Shown piece by piece: positions 1 through 8,528 of a DNA stretch of 64,000 nucleotides. Every line of letters begins with the position of its first letter. Position 1 is the first letter of the stretch. This DNA is from VRUE01 sp963844395 (GTDB lineage: Bacteria > Actinomycetota > Thermoleophilia > Solirubrobacterales > 70-9): positions 1,364,001 through 1,428,000 of the forward strand of contig CAWJNX010000002.1 of NCBI GenBank assembly GCA_963844395.1, read 5' to 3'. The notes beneath the pieces were generated by a model. That model saw only the letters and a list, made by a program, of their open reading frames with translations. It was not told the DNA's origin and did not search any database. The position numbers were made by a program, and so were the translations under genes.

Positions 1-11
1 CTGCACCGCGA

Positions 12-85
12 TGCCGGAGGAGGGACTCGAACCCCCGACACGCGGATTATGATTCCGCTGCTCTAACCAGCTGAGCTACTCCGGC
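12..85 (-). tRNA. tRNA-Met (CAT)
   Basis: A 74-nt cloverleaf reads on the minus strand. The acceptor stem pairs 79-85 with 13-19 (seven perfect pairs) with discriminator A at 12. The anticodon loop reads ATCATAA, giving anticodon CAT, and the T-arm carries TTCGAGT. The anticodon arm resembles the second CAT tRNA at 58452, so elongator Met is preferred. A lysidine-modified tRNA-Ile2 also has CAT and is not excluded. Confidence 0.9.
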
Positions 86-158
86 GGGAGGGTGGAATGG
101 TATCGGTGCTCGCTTTGATGCCTGCAGGTTGGGGCGGCGGGGATTAGCCTTGTCTGGG

Positions 159-1115
159 ATGACGACCGAAGCATTGGACAGGGCGGTCACTGCGGTGATC
201 CGGGAATGCCTTGGCCTGCAACCCGGCGAGGAGGTCCTGGTCATCTGCAATCCCGGCACCGAAGAGCTCGGGGCCCTGCTGCGGATCAACGCCCAGGGCG
301 AGGGCGGGGAAGCGACGCTCGCCGTCATCTCGGAGCGCGATTCGCACGCCGCTGAGCCACCCGAGGTCGTCGCTGCAGCGATGCTCGCCGCCGACATTGT
401 CATCGCCCCGACGATCCAGTCGATCTCCCATACCGAAGCTCGCAAGGCCGCCAGCGAGGGCGGCGCCCGGGTCGCCTCGATGCCCGGCGTTACCGAGGAG
501 ATGCTGGCGCGGGTGATGAGCGCTGACATGAAGCTGCTGCGCAAACGGGGCAACCTGCTCGGGCGGGTGCTGGGCACCGGCGCCGAGGCGCGGATCACCT
601 CGCCGCAGGGAAGCGACCTGCGGCTTGGGCTGGGCGACCGCACGGCAATAGTCGACGCGGGTGTGCTCGGCAAGCGTGGGGCATTCGGGAACATCCCCTG
701 CGGCGAGGCCTTCATCGCCCCGATCGAGGGCACTACGGAGGGAACGCTGGTTGTCGACGGCTCGATCGCCGGCATCGGCAAGCTCGATACGCCGGTCGAG
801 CTGACGATCGACGACGGTCACCTCACCGACGCCAGCGGCGACGACGGCAGCCGCCTGATGGAACTTCTGACCGAGCACGGGCCCGATGGCACCAACGTGG
901 CCGAGCTCGGCATCGGGACCAACGAAGAGGCGGTCGTCACCGGCAACATCCTCGAGGACGAGAAGATCCTCGGCTCCGCCCACGTTGCCTTCGGGGCTTC
1001 GGCGGCGATCGGCGGCACCGTGCAGGTGCCGGTCCACCTCGACTGCGTCGTTCTCGAGCCCACCGTGGAGGTCGACGGCGCGACCCTCGTCGAGGCCGGC
1101 GAGCTCTCCGTCTGA
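159..1115 (+). CDS. M29-like aminopeptidase (aminopeptidase T family-like)
   Basis: A 318-residue cytoplasmic protein resembling the thermophilic metallo-aminopeptidase (M29, leucyl aminopeptidase/aminopeptidase T) group. That group removes N-terminal residues using two metal ions. The stretch around residues 185-215, with NIPCGEAFIAPIEGT and VVDGSIAG, is typical, as is a C-terminal LGIGTNEEAVVTGNILEDEK segment followed by HVAFG. It is shorter than classical M29 enzymes (about 400 residues), so a hydrolase-related function is safer than a precise substrate. ATG at 159 is chosen over TTG at 129 because similarity to the family begins at MTTEALDRA. It is followed after 3 nt by the formiminotransferase-like gene, so the two are probably co-transcribed. 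Confidence 0.7.
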   Translation: MTTEALDRAVTAVIRECLGLQPGEEVLVICNPGTEELGALLRINAQGEGGEATLAVISERDSHAAEPPEVVAAAMLAADIVIAPTIQSISHTEARKAASEGGARVASMPGVTEEMLARVMSADMKLLRKRGNLLGRVLGTGAEARITSPQGSDLRLGLGDRTAIVDAGVLGKRGAFGNIPCGEAFIAPIEGTTEGTLVVDGSIAGIGKLDTPVELTIDDGHLTDASGDDGSRLMELLTEHGPDGTNVAELGIGTNEEAVVTGNILEDEKILGSAHVAFGASAAIGGTVQVPVHLDCVVLEPTVEVDGATLVEAGELSV

Positions 1116-1118
1116 GCG

Positions 1119-2009
1119 GTGGCGACGCCGCTGCTCGCTGTCCCGAACGTCTCCGAGGGACGCGACGCGGAGCGGATCGCGGCCTTGGCGCGCGCCTTTT
1201 CCGACGGAGTCTCGCTGCTCGATCGCCACTCTGACGCCGACCACAACCGCACTGTGCTGACGCTGAGCGGTGACGCGGCGGCGTTGCCAGCAGCGCTGGC
1301 GCGAGGAGCCGCCGCTGCGGTCGAATCGATCGACATGACCGCGCACGAGGGCGTCCATCCAGCGGTCGGGGCGCTCGACGTCTGCCCAATCGTTTGGCTC
1401 GACAGCGCCGGTCGCGACGCCGCCCGCACCGCCGCCCTCGAGATCGCCACCGCGATTGGCACCCTCGGCGTGCCCGTCTTCCTCTACGGCGCCATGGCGA
1501 CCGGGCCCGACCACGTTGAGCGGGCCTACTTCCGCAACGGCGGCCTCGCCGAGTTATGGCTGCGGATGGAGGCCGGCGAGCTGCGCCCCGACCACGGCCC
1601 TGAGCTGCCCCACCGCAGTGCCGGCGCCACCTTGGTCACCGCTCGCCCGCCGCTAGCCGCCTTCAACGTCGAGCTCAAAGGTGGCGACCTCGATGCCGCC
1701 CGCGTCGTTGCCGCGGGGCTGCGGGAGTCAGGTGGAGGCCTGCCGGGGGTGAGGGCGATCGGCCTGCCTCTTACCGGCGGCCGCACTCAGGTCTCGACCA
1801 ACGTTCACGACCCGGTCGCCGTGCCACTCGGCGAGGTGGTCGAGCGGATCCGTGCCCTCGGCGCGCAGCTTGGGATCCACCCGGTCGAGGCGGAGCTGGT
1901 CGGCCTCGTTCCGGAGGCGGCGCTCGGCGGCTATCCCAGCGACGTGCCGATCCGCGGCTTCGACCCGGCCCGGCAGACGATCGAGCGGCGGCTCGCGGCG
2001 CTCTCCTGA
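1119..2009 (+). CDS. Glutamate formiminotransferase-like protein (FtcD N-domain)
   Basis: A 296-residue protein of the formiminotransferase family, which moves the formimino group of N-formiminoglutamate to tetrahydrofolate in histidine breakdown. The N-terminal VPNVSEGRD motif and HEGVHPAVGALDVCPIVWL around residues 70-90 are family signatures. The C-terminal half matches the formiminotransferase C-subdomain (GVRAIGLPL, STNVHDP, ELVGLVPEAAL). No cyclodeaminase domain is present. Other histidine-degradation genes are not nearby, so the physiological role is inferred from the family only. The start is GTG at 1119, right after the preceding stop. Confidence 0.8.
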   Translation: MATPLLAVPNVSEGRDAERIAALARAFSDGVSLLDRHSDADHNRTVLTLSGDAAALPAALARGAAAAVESIDMTAHEGVHPAVGALDVCPIVWLDSAGRDAARTAALEIATAIGTLGVPVFLYGAMATGPDHVERAYFRNGGLAELWLRMEAGELRPDHGPELPHRSAGATLVTARPPLAAFNVELKGGDLDAARVVAAGLRESGGGLPGVRAIGLPLTGGRTQVSTNVHDPVAVPLGEVVERIRALGAQLGIHPVEAELVGLVPEAALGGYPSDVPIRGFDPARQTIERRLAALS

Positions 2010-2034
2010 GCCGCGCGCCCGCTAGATTCCGGGC

Positions 2035-2403
2035 ATGGCACAGACCAGGAAGAAGCGACGCCGCAAGCATCGCGGCACCCAGGGAGGACGCGTCGACCCC
2101 AACCGGCGCGCCGGCCGTCCTCGCAGTCGCGAGGAGGCCAAGGCACGAGCTCGCGCGGGCCGCAAGGGGCCGGCAAAGCGCACCGACGCTCCACCGACCT
2201 GGCGAGGCGCGGTCGTTCGCGGCCTGGTCGCCGCCGTGGTGTTCACCGCTCTGCTCCTGGTGCTCTTCGGCCGCCCGCTGGGCGCCGCGCTGGCGCTCGG
2301 CGGCTTCATGCTCGCCTTCTACGTGCCGGCTGGCTACTACATCGACTCGATGATGTGGCGGCGGCGAGAGCGGGCCCGGATCCGCTCCGGGGAGGACAAG
2401 TGA
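2035..2403 (+). CDS. Small basic membrane protein, unknown function
   Basis: A 122-residue protein. The first 55 residues are extremely rich in Lys and Arg (starting MAQTRKKRRRKHRG). Two hydrophobic helices follow at roughly residues 62-78 and 80-100, with a basic C-terminus. I do not recognise a named family. The layout suggests a cytoplasmic, nucleic-acid- or ribosome-binding-like basic tail anchored to the membrane by a helical hairpin, but this is inference. Its TGA overlaps the GTG start of the downstream MBL hydrolase by 4 nt, so the two are probably translationally coupled. Confidence 0.6.
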   Translation: MAQTRKKRRRKHRGTQGGRVDPNRRAGRPRSREEAKARARAGRKGPAKRTDAPPTWRGAVVRGLVAAVVFTALLLVLFGRPLGAALALGGFMLAFYVPAGYYIDSMMWRRRERARIRSGEDK

Positions 2404-3044
2404 GCCTCGACGTCCAGATGGTGACGGTCGGGCCGATCGCGGAGAACTGCTTCGTGCTGCGTCGTGAGGGAGCGGGCAGCGGCCTGATCGTCGATCCCGG
2501 CGAGGAGCCCGAGAAGATCCTCGCCGCGGTCGAGGAGATGGGAGTGAAGATCGAGGCGATCCTCCTCACCCACTGCCACTTCGACCACATCGGCGCGGTC
2601 ACGCCGGTTGCGACGATCACCGGGGCGCCGGTCTACTGCCCGCAGCTGGAAACGCCGGTCCTCGCCGACATCATGGCCTACGTCCCGTATCCCGGAATTG
2701 GCCCTTACGAGAGCTACGAGGCCGACGAGACCGTGGAGGGCGGCGAGGCGCTGGAGCTGGCCGGCCTTACGCTCGACGTGATCTACACGCCCGGGCACAG
2801 CCCCGGCCATGTCACCTACTCGGTGCGCGACGAGGAGGCGATGTTCTCGGGCGACGTCCTCTTCCAAGGATCCGTTGGGCGGGTCGACTTGCCGGGCGGC
2901 GACGGACCGACGCTGATGCGCTCGATCCGCACCCTGGTCGAGTCGCTGCCGCCGGAGACCGGCGTCTACCCGGGGCATATGGGTGTGACGACGCTGGGCG
3001 CCGAGCGGGCCAGCAACCCGTTCCTCACCGAGCTGGCCCGCTAG
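2400..3044 (+). CDS. MBL-fold hydrolase (glyoxalase II-like)
   Basis: A 214-residue metallo-beta-lactamase-fold hydrolase. The metal-binding HCHFDH motif is at about residues 58-63. Later ligands are in TPGHSPGHVTY, FSGDVLF (bridging Asp) and YPGHMG. The family includes glyoxalase II (S-D-lactoylglutathione hydrolase) and other thioester hydrolases, and the substrate here cannot be read from sequence. GTG at 2400 is preferred over the upstream start at 2355 because similarity begins at SLDVQMVTVGP and it overlaps the upstream stop as GTGA. It lies immediately before hisS, as does the glyoxalase-like Rv2581c in M. tuberculosis. Confidence 0.85.
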   Translation: MSLDVQMVTVGPIAENCFVLRREGAGSGLIVDPGEEPEKILAAVEEMGVKIEAILLTHCHFDHIGAVTPVATITGAPVYCPQLETPVLADIMAYVPYPGIGPYESYEADETVEGGEALELAGLTLDVIYTPGHSPGHVTYSVRDEEAMFSGDVLFQGSVGRVDLPGGDGPTLMRSIRTLVESLPPETGVYPGHMGVTTLGAERASNPFLTELAR

Positions 3045-3049
3045 CTCCC

Positions 3050-4288
3050 GTGGCAAAGAGCTCTTACCAGGCGCCGCGCGGGACGTTCGACGTGCTCCCG
3101 GCCGAAAAACGCGTTCGGCGGCGGGTCGAATGGGTCGCCGTCACGATCCTTGGCCGCGCCGGCTACGAGCCGATCGCGACGCCGATCTTCGAGGACACCG
3201 ATCTGTTCGAGCGCGGTGTCGGCCGCTCGACCGACATCGTCCGCAAGGAGATGTTCACCTTCGAGGACAAGGGGGGGCGCAGCCTCACTCTCCGTCCCGA
3301 GGGCACGGCGCCGATCTGCCGCGCCTACCTCGAGCACGGCATGCACAAGCACGCGCAGCCGGTAAAGCTCTACTACCGCGGACCCTTCTTTCGCCACGAG
3401 CGGCCGCAAGCGGGGCGCTTCCGTCAGTTCCACCAGGTCGGGTTGGAGACGATCGGCAGCGATTCGCCACTCGCCGACGCCGAGGCGATCATGCTGCTCT
3501 CCGACCTGCTCACCGAGCTTGCCGTGCCAGGCGTCGAGCTGCGACTGGGTAGCCTCGGCTCGCTGGACGCGCGCGCCGAATATCTGGAAGAGCTGAAGAT
3601 GTACCTGCGCGCCAACGAAGGCGATCTGTCGAAGGAGGTGCGCGAGCGAATCGACCTCAACCCGCTGCGCGCCTTCGACGCCGACGACGAGAGCACGCAG
3701 AGCGTGATGGCGGGCGCCCCGACCATCGTTGAGTCTCTCGACGGAGAGGACGCGAAGCACTTCGCCGAAGTGCGCGAGCTGCTCGACGCTGCCGGCACCC
3801 CTTACAAGATCGACCCGACTTTGGTGCGGGGCCTCGATTACTACACCCGCACGATCTTCTCCTTCGTTTGCCCGGCCCTGGGAGCGCAGTCGGAGATCGG
3901 CGGCGGCGGTCGCTACGACGGCCTGATCGAGCAGCTCGGCGGCCCGCCGACCCCTGCGGTCGGCTGGGCGGCGGGGATCGAGCGGATCATGCTGGCGATG
4001 GGCGAGGAGGGCGGGTCCACCGCGCGCGACGCCTTCCTCGCGGCGGCCGATGACGACCAGCGGCAGCGGGCGTTGACGCTGGCGATCGAGTTGCGCCACG
4101 CCGGCCTCTCCGCCGAGGTTGACCTGGCCGGGCGCGGCCTCAAGGGGCAGCTCAAGCACGCGGACCGGATCGGCGCCCGCCACGTCCTCATCCTCGAAGC
4201 GGACGGCTCGCTGCAGATGCGCGACATGGAAAGCGGCGAACAGCACCAGGTCGCTCCGGGCGAGGTTCTGGACGAGCTCGCCGAATAG
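3050..4288 (+). CDS. hisS: Histidyl-tRNA synthetase
   Basis: A 412-residue class II aminoacyl-tRNA synthetase that charges tRNA-His in the cytoplasm. It has the N-terminal APRGTFDVLP entry motif, motif 2 region (FRHERPQAGRFRQFHQVG, residues 109-126), the histidine-binding RGLDYYTRTIF segment near residue 258, and GGGGRYDGLIEQLGG before motif 3. The C-terminal anticodon-binding domain ends in a typical DGSLQMRDMESGEQHQV strand pair. Length is normal for bacterial HisRS. The start codon is GTG. aspS follows after 27 nt, and hisS-aspS adjacency is common in bacteria. Confidence 0.97.
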   Translation: MAKSSYQAPRGTFDVLPAEKRVRRRVEWVAVTILGRAGYEPIATPIFEDTDLFERGVGRSTDIVRKEMFTFEDKGGRSLTLRPEGTAPICRAYLEHGMHKHAQPVKLYYRGPFFRHERPQAGRFRQFHQVGLETIGSDSPLADAEAIMLLSDLLTELAVPGVELRLGSLGSLDARAEYLEELKMYLRANEGDLSKEVRERIDLNPLRAFDADDESTQSVMAGAPTIVESLDGEDAKHFAEVRELLDAAGTPYKIDPTLVRGLDYYTRTIFSFVCPALGAQSEIGGGGRYDGLIEQLGGPPTPAVGWAAGIERIMLAMGEEGGSTARDAFLAAADDDQRQRALTLAIELRHAGLSAEVDLAGRGLKGQLKHADRIGARHVLILEADGSLQMRDMESGEQHQVAPGEVLDELAE

Positions 4289-4315
4289 GGCCTCGGTGAG
4301 AGACTGCCAACGCCG

Positions 4316-6115
4316 ATGAGCGCCCCGTCCCCATCCCTGCGCCCCAACGCCTTCCGCGACACCTGGTGCGGGCAGGTGCTGGGCGAGCGCGTCGACTCCG
4401 AGGCGCGGGTTGCCGGCTGGGTTCACCGCCGTCGCGACCACGGTGGCCTGATCTTCATCGACCTGCGCGACCGCACCGGGATCGTCCAGCTCGTCTTCCA
4501 CCCGGACTCGTCCGGCGAGGCCTTCGCGCTCGGCCACAAGCTGCGTGCCGAGGATGTCGTAAGCGCGGCCGGCACGGTGGTACGCCGCTCGGCGGAAACG
4601 GTCAACCCCGACCTGCCGACCGGCGAGTTCGAGTTGCGGGTCGGCGGCGCCGAGCTGCTCGCCGACGCCGAGACGCCACCGTTCCAGATCGAGGGATTCT
4701 CCGGCGAGGTCGGGGAGGACGCCCGACTCCGCCATCGCTACCTCGACCTGCGCCGCGAGCCGATGCGCGAAGCGCTGGCGCTACGGCATCGGGTCACCGC
4801 GGCGATGCGCGAGTTCCTCGACCGCGAGGGCTTCCTCGATGTCGAGACCCCGGTCTTGACTCGGTCCACGCCGGAGGGCGCTCGCGACTTCCTCGTCCCC
4901 AGCCGCCTGCAGCGCGGTGCCTTCTATGCGCTGCCGCAATCCCCGCAGCTCTTCAAGCAATTACTGATGGTGGCGGGCTTTGAGCGCTACTACCAGATCG
5001 CCCGCTGCTTCCGGGATGAGGACCTGCGCGCTGACCGCCAGCCCGATTTCACCCAGCTCGACATCGAGATGTCCTTCGTCGCCGTCGACGACGTGATCGA
5101 GCTGAACGAGCGGCTCCTGGCCCACGTCTTCGAGCGGGTCGGGGGCCCGGCGCTGCAGCTGCCGATCGAGCGCCTTTCCTACGACGAGGCGATGGACCGC
5201 TTCGGCACCGATCGGCCTGACATGCGCTTCGGGCTGGAGCTGGTCGATCTGTCGGAGACGCTGCGTGCAACCGAGTTCAAGGTCTTCAGTGGCGCGATCG
5301 AGTCGGGTGGGGCGGTGCGGGGGCTGAATGCCGGCCGCCGCGAGCTGCCGCGCTCCGAGCTCGACGGACTGATCTCCCGAGCCCAGGAGCTTGGGGCCAA
5401 AGGTCTCGTCTGGGCCTTCCGCGAGGGCGAGGGCTGGCGCTCGCCGACCGCAAAGTTCCTCTCCGAGCAGGAGCTGCGCGAGCTGAACCGCCTGCTCGGC
5501 GCCGAGGAGGGCGACCTGCTGCTCCTGGTCGCCGACCGGCGCCGCGTCGCCGACGCCGTCCTCGGCCAGTTGCGGGTCGACCTGGCCGAGCGCTTCGAGC
5601 TGATCGCGCCGGGTGAGGATCGGCTGGCCTGGATCGTCGACTGGCCGCTGCTGGAGTGGAATCTGGCGGAGGAGCGCTGGGATCCGCTGCACCATCCTTT
5701 CACCGCTCCCGCCGGTGAGTTCGACGCCGAGAACCCCGGCGATGCGCGGGCGCTCGCCTACGACCTTGTCTGGAACGGTCAGGAGATGGGGGGTGGCTCG
5801 ATCCGTATCCATCGCGCCGATGTCCAATCCGCGGTCTTCGCCGCCCTCGGCATCGACGCCGCGGAGGCCGAGGCGCGCTTCGGCTTCCTGCTCGAGGCGC
5901 TGCGCTACGGCGCTCCGCCGCACGGCGGTATCGCCTACGGGCTTGACCGGATCGTGCAGCGCCTCGCTGGCGCCGACTCGATCCGCGACGTGATCGCCTT
6001 CCCGAAGACGGCCTCCGGCGCCGATCTGCTCACCGGCGCCCCGGCGCCGGTGGAAGCGATGCAGCTGAAGGAGCTGGGGATCGGCCTGCACAAACCTGGG
6101 CTCGCCGGCCACTGA
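4316..6115 (+). CDS. aspS: Aspartyl-tRNA synthetase (bacterial type)
   Basis: A 599-residue bacterial-type AspRS. The N-terminal OB-fold anticodon-binding domain includes VAGWVHRRRDHGGLIFIDLR. The class II core has RHRYLDLRR, the motif 2 loop (ARCFRDEDLRADRQPDFTQL) and motif 3 HGGIAYGLDRIVQRLAG near the C-terminus. The inserted GAD domain lies at about residues 285-420. It charges tRNA-Asp; if the genome lacks AsnRS it could be non-discriminating and also charge tRNA-Asn, which cannot be judged here. ATG at 4316, 27 nt after hisS. Confidence 0.97.
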   Translation: MSAPSPSLRPNAFRDTWCGQVLGERVDSEARVAGWVHRRRDHGGLIFIDLRDRTGIVQLVFHPDSSGEAFALGHKLRAEDVVSAAGTVVRRSAETVNPDLPTGEFELRVGGAELLADAETPPFQIEGFSGEVGEDARLRHRYLDLRREPMREALALRHRVTAAMREFLDREGFLDVETPVLTRSTPEGARDFLVPSRLQRGAFYALPQSPQLFKQLLMVAGFERYYQIARCFRDEDLRADRQPDFTQLDIEMSFVAVDDVIELNERLLAHVFERVGGPALQLPIERLSYDEAMDRFGTDRPDMRFGLELVDLSETLRATEFKVFSGAIESGGAVRGLNAGRRELPRSELDGLISRAQELGAKGLVWAFREGEGWRSPTAKFLSEQELRELNRLLGAEEGDLLLLVADRRRVADAVLGQLRVDLAERFELIAPGEDRLAWIVDWPLLEWNLAEERWDPLHHPFTAPAGEFDAENPGDARALAYDLVWNGQEMGGGSIRIHRADVQSAVFAALGIDAAEAEARFGFLLEALRYGAPPHGGIAYGLDRIVQRLAGADSIRDVIAFPKTASGADLLTGAPAPVEAMQLKELGIGLHKPGLAGH

Positions 6116-6157
6116 GCGGCCCATGGCGACACCCCGGGCTGACTGCGAGCGGTCAAG

Positions 6158-6457
6158 ATGTCACCGATGAGCCTGATCGATCGCCTGCGACGCGCCTTCG
6201 GCCCCGGTCCCGGAACGACGCCCGTCCACGTCGACGACCCGAGCTTCGATCACTGGGAGGTGGTACGCGACTTCGGCGACGTGAAGACCGCGCGGGCCTG
6301 GCACCAGGCGCTGGTCGAGGCAGGTATTGAGGCAGCCCTGACGGCCGACTGGCCGATCGACCGCTTCGGCCGCGGCGACATCTCCCTCCGCGTCCTGCCC
6401 GAGGACTGGAGCGAGGCGGAGCTGCTGCTCTCGAACCTCGACGCCGAATTGGATTGA
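6158..6457 (+). CDS. Small DUF2007-like protein
   Basis: A 99-residue soluble protein. Residues 28-99 (HWEVVRDFGDVKTARAWHQ, then ALVEAGIEAAL, LRVLPEDWSEAELLL) look like the DUF2007 (putative signal-transducing) fold: a beta-strand, a helix covering the ALVEAGI segment, then a strand and a helix. No catalytic motif is evident. ATG at 6158 or the internal ATG at 6170 could be used. It is downstream of aspS by 42 nt and may ride the same transcript. Function unknown. Confidence 0.6.
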   Translation: MSPMSLIDRLRRAFGPGPGTTPVHVDDPSFDHWEVVRDFGDVKTARAWHQALVEAGIEAALTADWPIDRFGRGDISLRVLPEDWSEAELLLSNLDAELD

Positions 6458-6479
6458 CCCCTGTTCGCGGCGGCGCCGC

Positions 6480-6660
6480 GGTGGTACGGTGGGCACAGGC
6501 TCGAGCCCGTGCGCGAGCCGTCCCCACGTTTGACCCAACACAAACGGCTAGGGAGCCAATCTCTCTCGGTCTCGTGGGATCGCGAGGAGGCGCCCGCCCT
6601 TCACTTCAAGGGATCAAAGCCAGGGGCGGTACCGCCGGGCTGGAGCCTCTTTTCTTGCAG
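6480..6660 (+). ncRNA. Candidate structured RNA in intergenic gap
   Basis: This stretch between 6457 and the remnant at 6818 has no convincing protein. A TACGGT -10-like box lies at 6485-6490. A hairpin follows at about 6489-6529 (outer GTGGG/CCCAC, inner GGCTCG/CGAGCC). A second hairpin at about 6621-6645 (CCAG/CTGG around GGCGGTACCGCC) is followed by CCTCTTTTCTT, which could act as an intrinsic terminator. I could not match it to 6S, SRP, RNase P or tmRNA by motif. A transcribed small RNA is plausible but unproven. Confidence 0.3.
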
Positions 6661-6754
6661 GTGCGTTGAGAAGGATTGACATTCGGCGCGCCACTTGCGC
6701 ATTGCCGCTGGCCAGCATCAGTTGCATGGTCCACGTACCTCCCGGCAAGTCAAA

Positions 6755-6803
6755 CATGCGGACTGCATTGACCCCCTTATAGGTGGCGAATGCAGTCCGC
6801 ATG
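6755..6803. repeat. Perfect 15-bp inverted repeat, 19-nt spacer
   Basis: Arms 6755-6769 and 6789-6803 are exact reverse complements (CATGCGGACTGCATT). The spacer contains CTTATAGGTGG. The repeat sits 14 nt upstream of where recognisable similarity to a DUF559 protein begins, so it may mark the breakpoint of that truncated gene. Comparable long perfect hairpins occur at 41229-41277 and 47888-47937. Confidence 0.85.
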
Positions 6804-6817
6804 GCGGTGAGGGCGGG

Positions 6818-6967
6818 TTGGATTGGCGCGAGACGGATCGGGAACGCGATCGCCTGCTTCTCGCCGACGGTTGGCGAGTGATGCGGGTGACCTGGCGCCA
6901 GCTGCGGGACGACGGCCCGGCCATCGCCGAGGATCTGCGCACGGCGCTTGAGCAATTTGCCCGTTGA
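6818..6967 (+). pseudogene. C-terminal fragment of a DUF559 (Vsr-like nuclease fold) protein
   Basis: Only about 50 residues remain: RETDRERDRLLLADGWRVMR, then VTWRQLRDDGPAIAEDLRTA. This is the final strand-helix portion of DUF559 proteins, often the C-terminal part of AbiEi-like antitoxin-type proteins in actinobacteria. The catalytic N-terminal half of the domain is missing. The open frame extends upstream to 6695, but that part runs through the inverted repeat at 6755-6803 and shows no family similarity. It is best read as a gene remnant. Confidence 0.6.
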
Positions 6968-7033
6968 GCACTTGTTAGGCGCCAAACGAGCGCTTCATAT
7001 CGAAGGGAGATGTCTCGGCTCTACCCTTTGCCC

Positions 7034-8528
7034 ATGAGCCGAGAGTTGTTCGAGCATTTTCTGCGGGATACGAGCCGCAAGGGAACTGCCGAGGATGGCG
7101 CCTTCACCGGAGCCGCGGGCGGCGCTGCTTGCGGCGACCTTTCGCGGCTTTCTCTCGTCATCGAGGATGGGCGCGTTTCATCGGTGACCTTTGACGCCGA
7201 GGGGTGTGGGGCGACCCGGGCCGCTACGGCGGCGGTAGCGGAGATGGTCGACGGCGGGGAGGTCGTCGACTGCGGCGCGGATCGGAATCGATGAGGTGGA
7301 TGAGGCGATCGGGGGATTGACGCCCGGTAAGCGTCACGCGGCGCAGCTGGCAGCCGACGCGCTGCACCGGGCGTTGGCCAAGGCCGCCGCCTCGCGCGAA
7401 CGCTTGGTGCCCACCGTGTCAAGGGGGTCGGACTTGCCGGCCGGTGAGCCGCAGTCCGCGGGCGGCGGTCGCGAGCGCGTCCTCGTCGCGATGTCCGGCG
7501 GTGTCGACAGCGCCGTCGCGGCGCTGCTGGAGCGCGAGCGCGGTGCCGACGTGCTTGCGGTGACGTTGAAGCTCTGGGCCGATCCCGAGACCGACGGCGC
7601 CAAGGCCTGCTGCTCGCCAGAGGCGGTGCTCGGGGCCCGTGCCGTCGCCCACTCGATCGACGTTCCCCACCTCACCCTCGACCTCGAGCAGGAGTTCCGG
7701 CGGCGGGTCGTCGCCTCCTTCCTCTCCGGCTACGGGGCGGGCGCCACGCCCAATCCCTGCATCGTCTGCAACGGCGAGGTGCGGATCGCGGCGATGGTCG
7801 ATCTGGCCGAGCGGCTTGGTGCCGACTACCTCGTTACCGGGCACTACGCGCGGATCGTCGACGACGGTGACGGGCCGTTGCTTGCCGCCGCCTCCGACCA
7901 GGCCAAGGACCAAAGCTACATGCTGGCGGCGTTGCCGCCGGCGCTACTCGGCAGGCTTCGCTTTCCGCTCACCGAGCTGACCAAGCCGGAGGTGCGGGAG
8001 ATCGCCGCTCGCAACAACCTCTCGGTGGCGCGCAAGCCCGAGAGTCAGGACCTCTGCTTCCTCGCCGGCCAGGGCAAGGCGAAGTTCTTGCGCCGTCACG
8101 GCGGCCTGCGCGATCGCGACGGTGCTGTCCTCGATCGCTCGGGGCAGGCGATCGGGCGGCATCGGGGTTACCACAACTTCACCGTCGGTCAGCGGCGGGG
8201 GATCGGCGTCTCCGCCGACGAGCCGCTCTACGTCGTGGCGACGGACGCCAAGGACAACACGGTCACCGTGGGCACCCGGAAGGAGATCGAGGCACGCGCG
8301 GTACGTCTTCGCGACGCGACCCTGCACCGCGACGGGCGCAGCGTCGACGCGGTCAGGCTGCGGTACCGCTATCGCCCCGTCCCGGCCGCGGTGATCGCGG
8401 CGGAGACGGGGCGGCACGGTGAGCTGCACCTCGAGCTGGCGGAGGCATTTGCCGGTGCGGCTCCGGGTCAAACGGCAGTGCTCATGGCCGGCGAGGCAAT
8501 CGTCGGCCATGGCACGATCGCTGCTTAG
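7034..8528 (+). CDS. mnmA: NifU/IscU-like domain fused to tRNA 2-thiouridylase MnmA (one frameshift)
   Basis: An N-terminal IscU/NifU-like scaffold domain (about residues 1-125) is joined to MnmA, which makes the 2-thio group of U34 in tRNA-Lys/Glu/Gln. Scaffold cysteines are visible in GGAACGDL and AEGCGAT; the third, expected in the KIHCS-like position, is Ala (GKRHAAQLA). MnmA has the PP-loop SGGVDS, NPCIVCNGEV and catalytic QDLCFLAG. The total length is 3n+1: removing one base near 7271-7275 turns the premature stop at 7292 into VD(A/S)ARIGIDEVDEAIGGL and joins both halves. ATG at 7034 is chosen because MSRELFEHF starts the scaffold similarity. A sequencing indel is more likely than a split gene. 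Confidence 0.85.

Noticed and set aside
3041..4735. 564-codon minus-strand frame antisense to hisS and aspS
   Set aside because: It lies entirely opposite two certain synthetase genes and has the composition of a high-GC shadow frame with no recognisable motif. The same applies to the long minus frames over aspS, dxs, recN and pyrG.
6624..6645. GGCGGTACCGCC palindrome as a protein-binding operator
   Set aside because: It lies inside a larger hairpin followed by a T-rich stretch, so RNA folding explains it more simply.
6480..6660. Assignment as 6S RNA, SRP RNA, RNase P RNA or tmRNA
   Set aside because: The diagnostic sequence motifs of these RNAs (for example the SRP GGAA tetraloop context or the tmRNA tRNA-like end) were not found, so only a generic candidate is reported.
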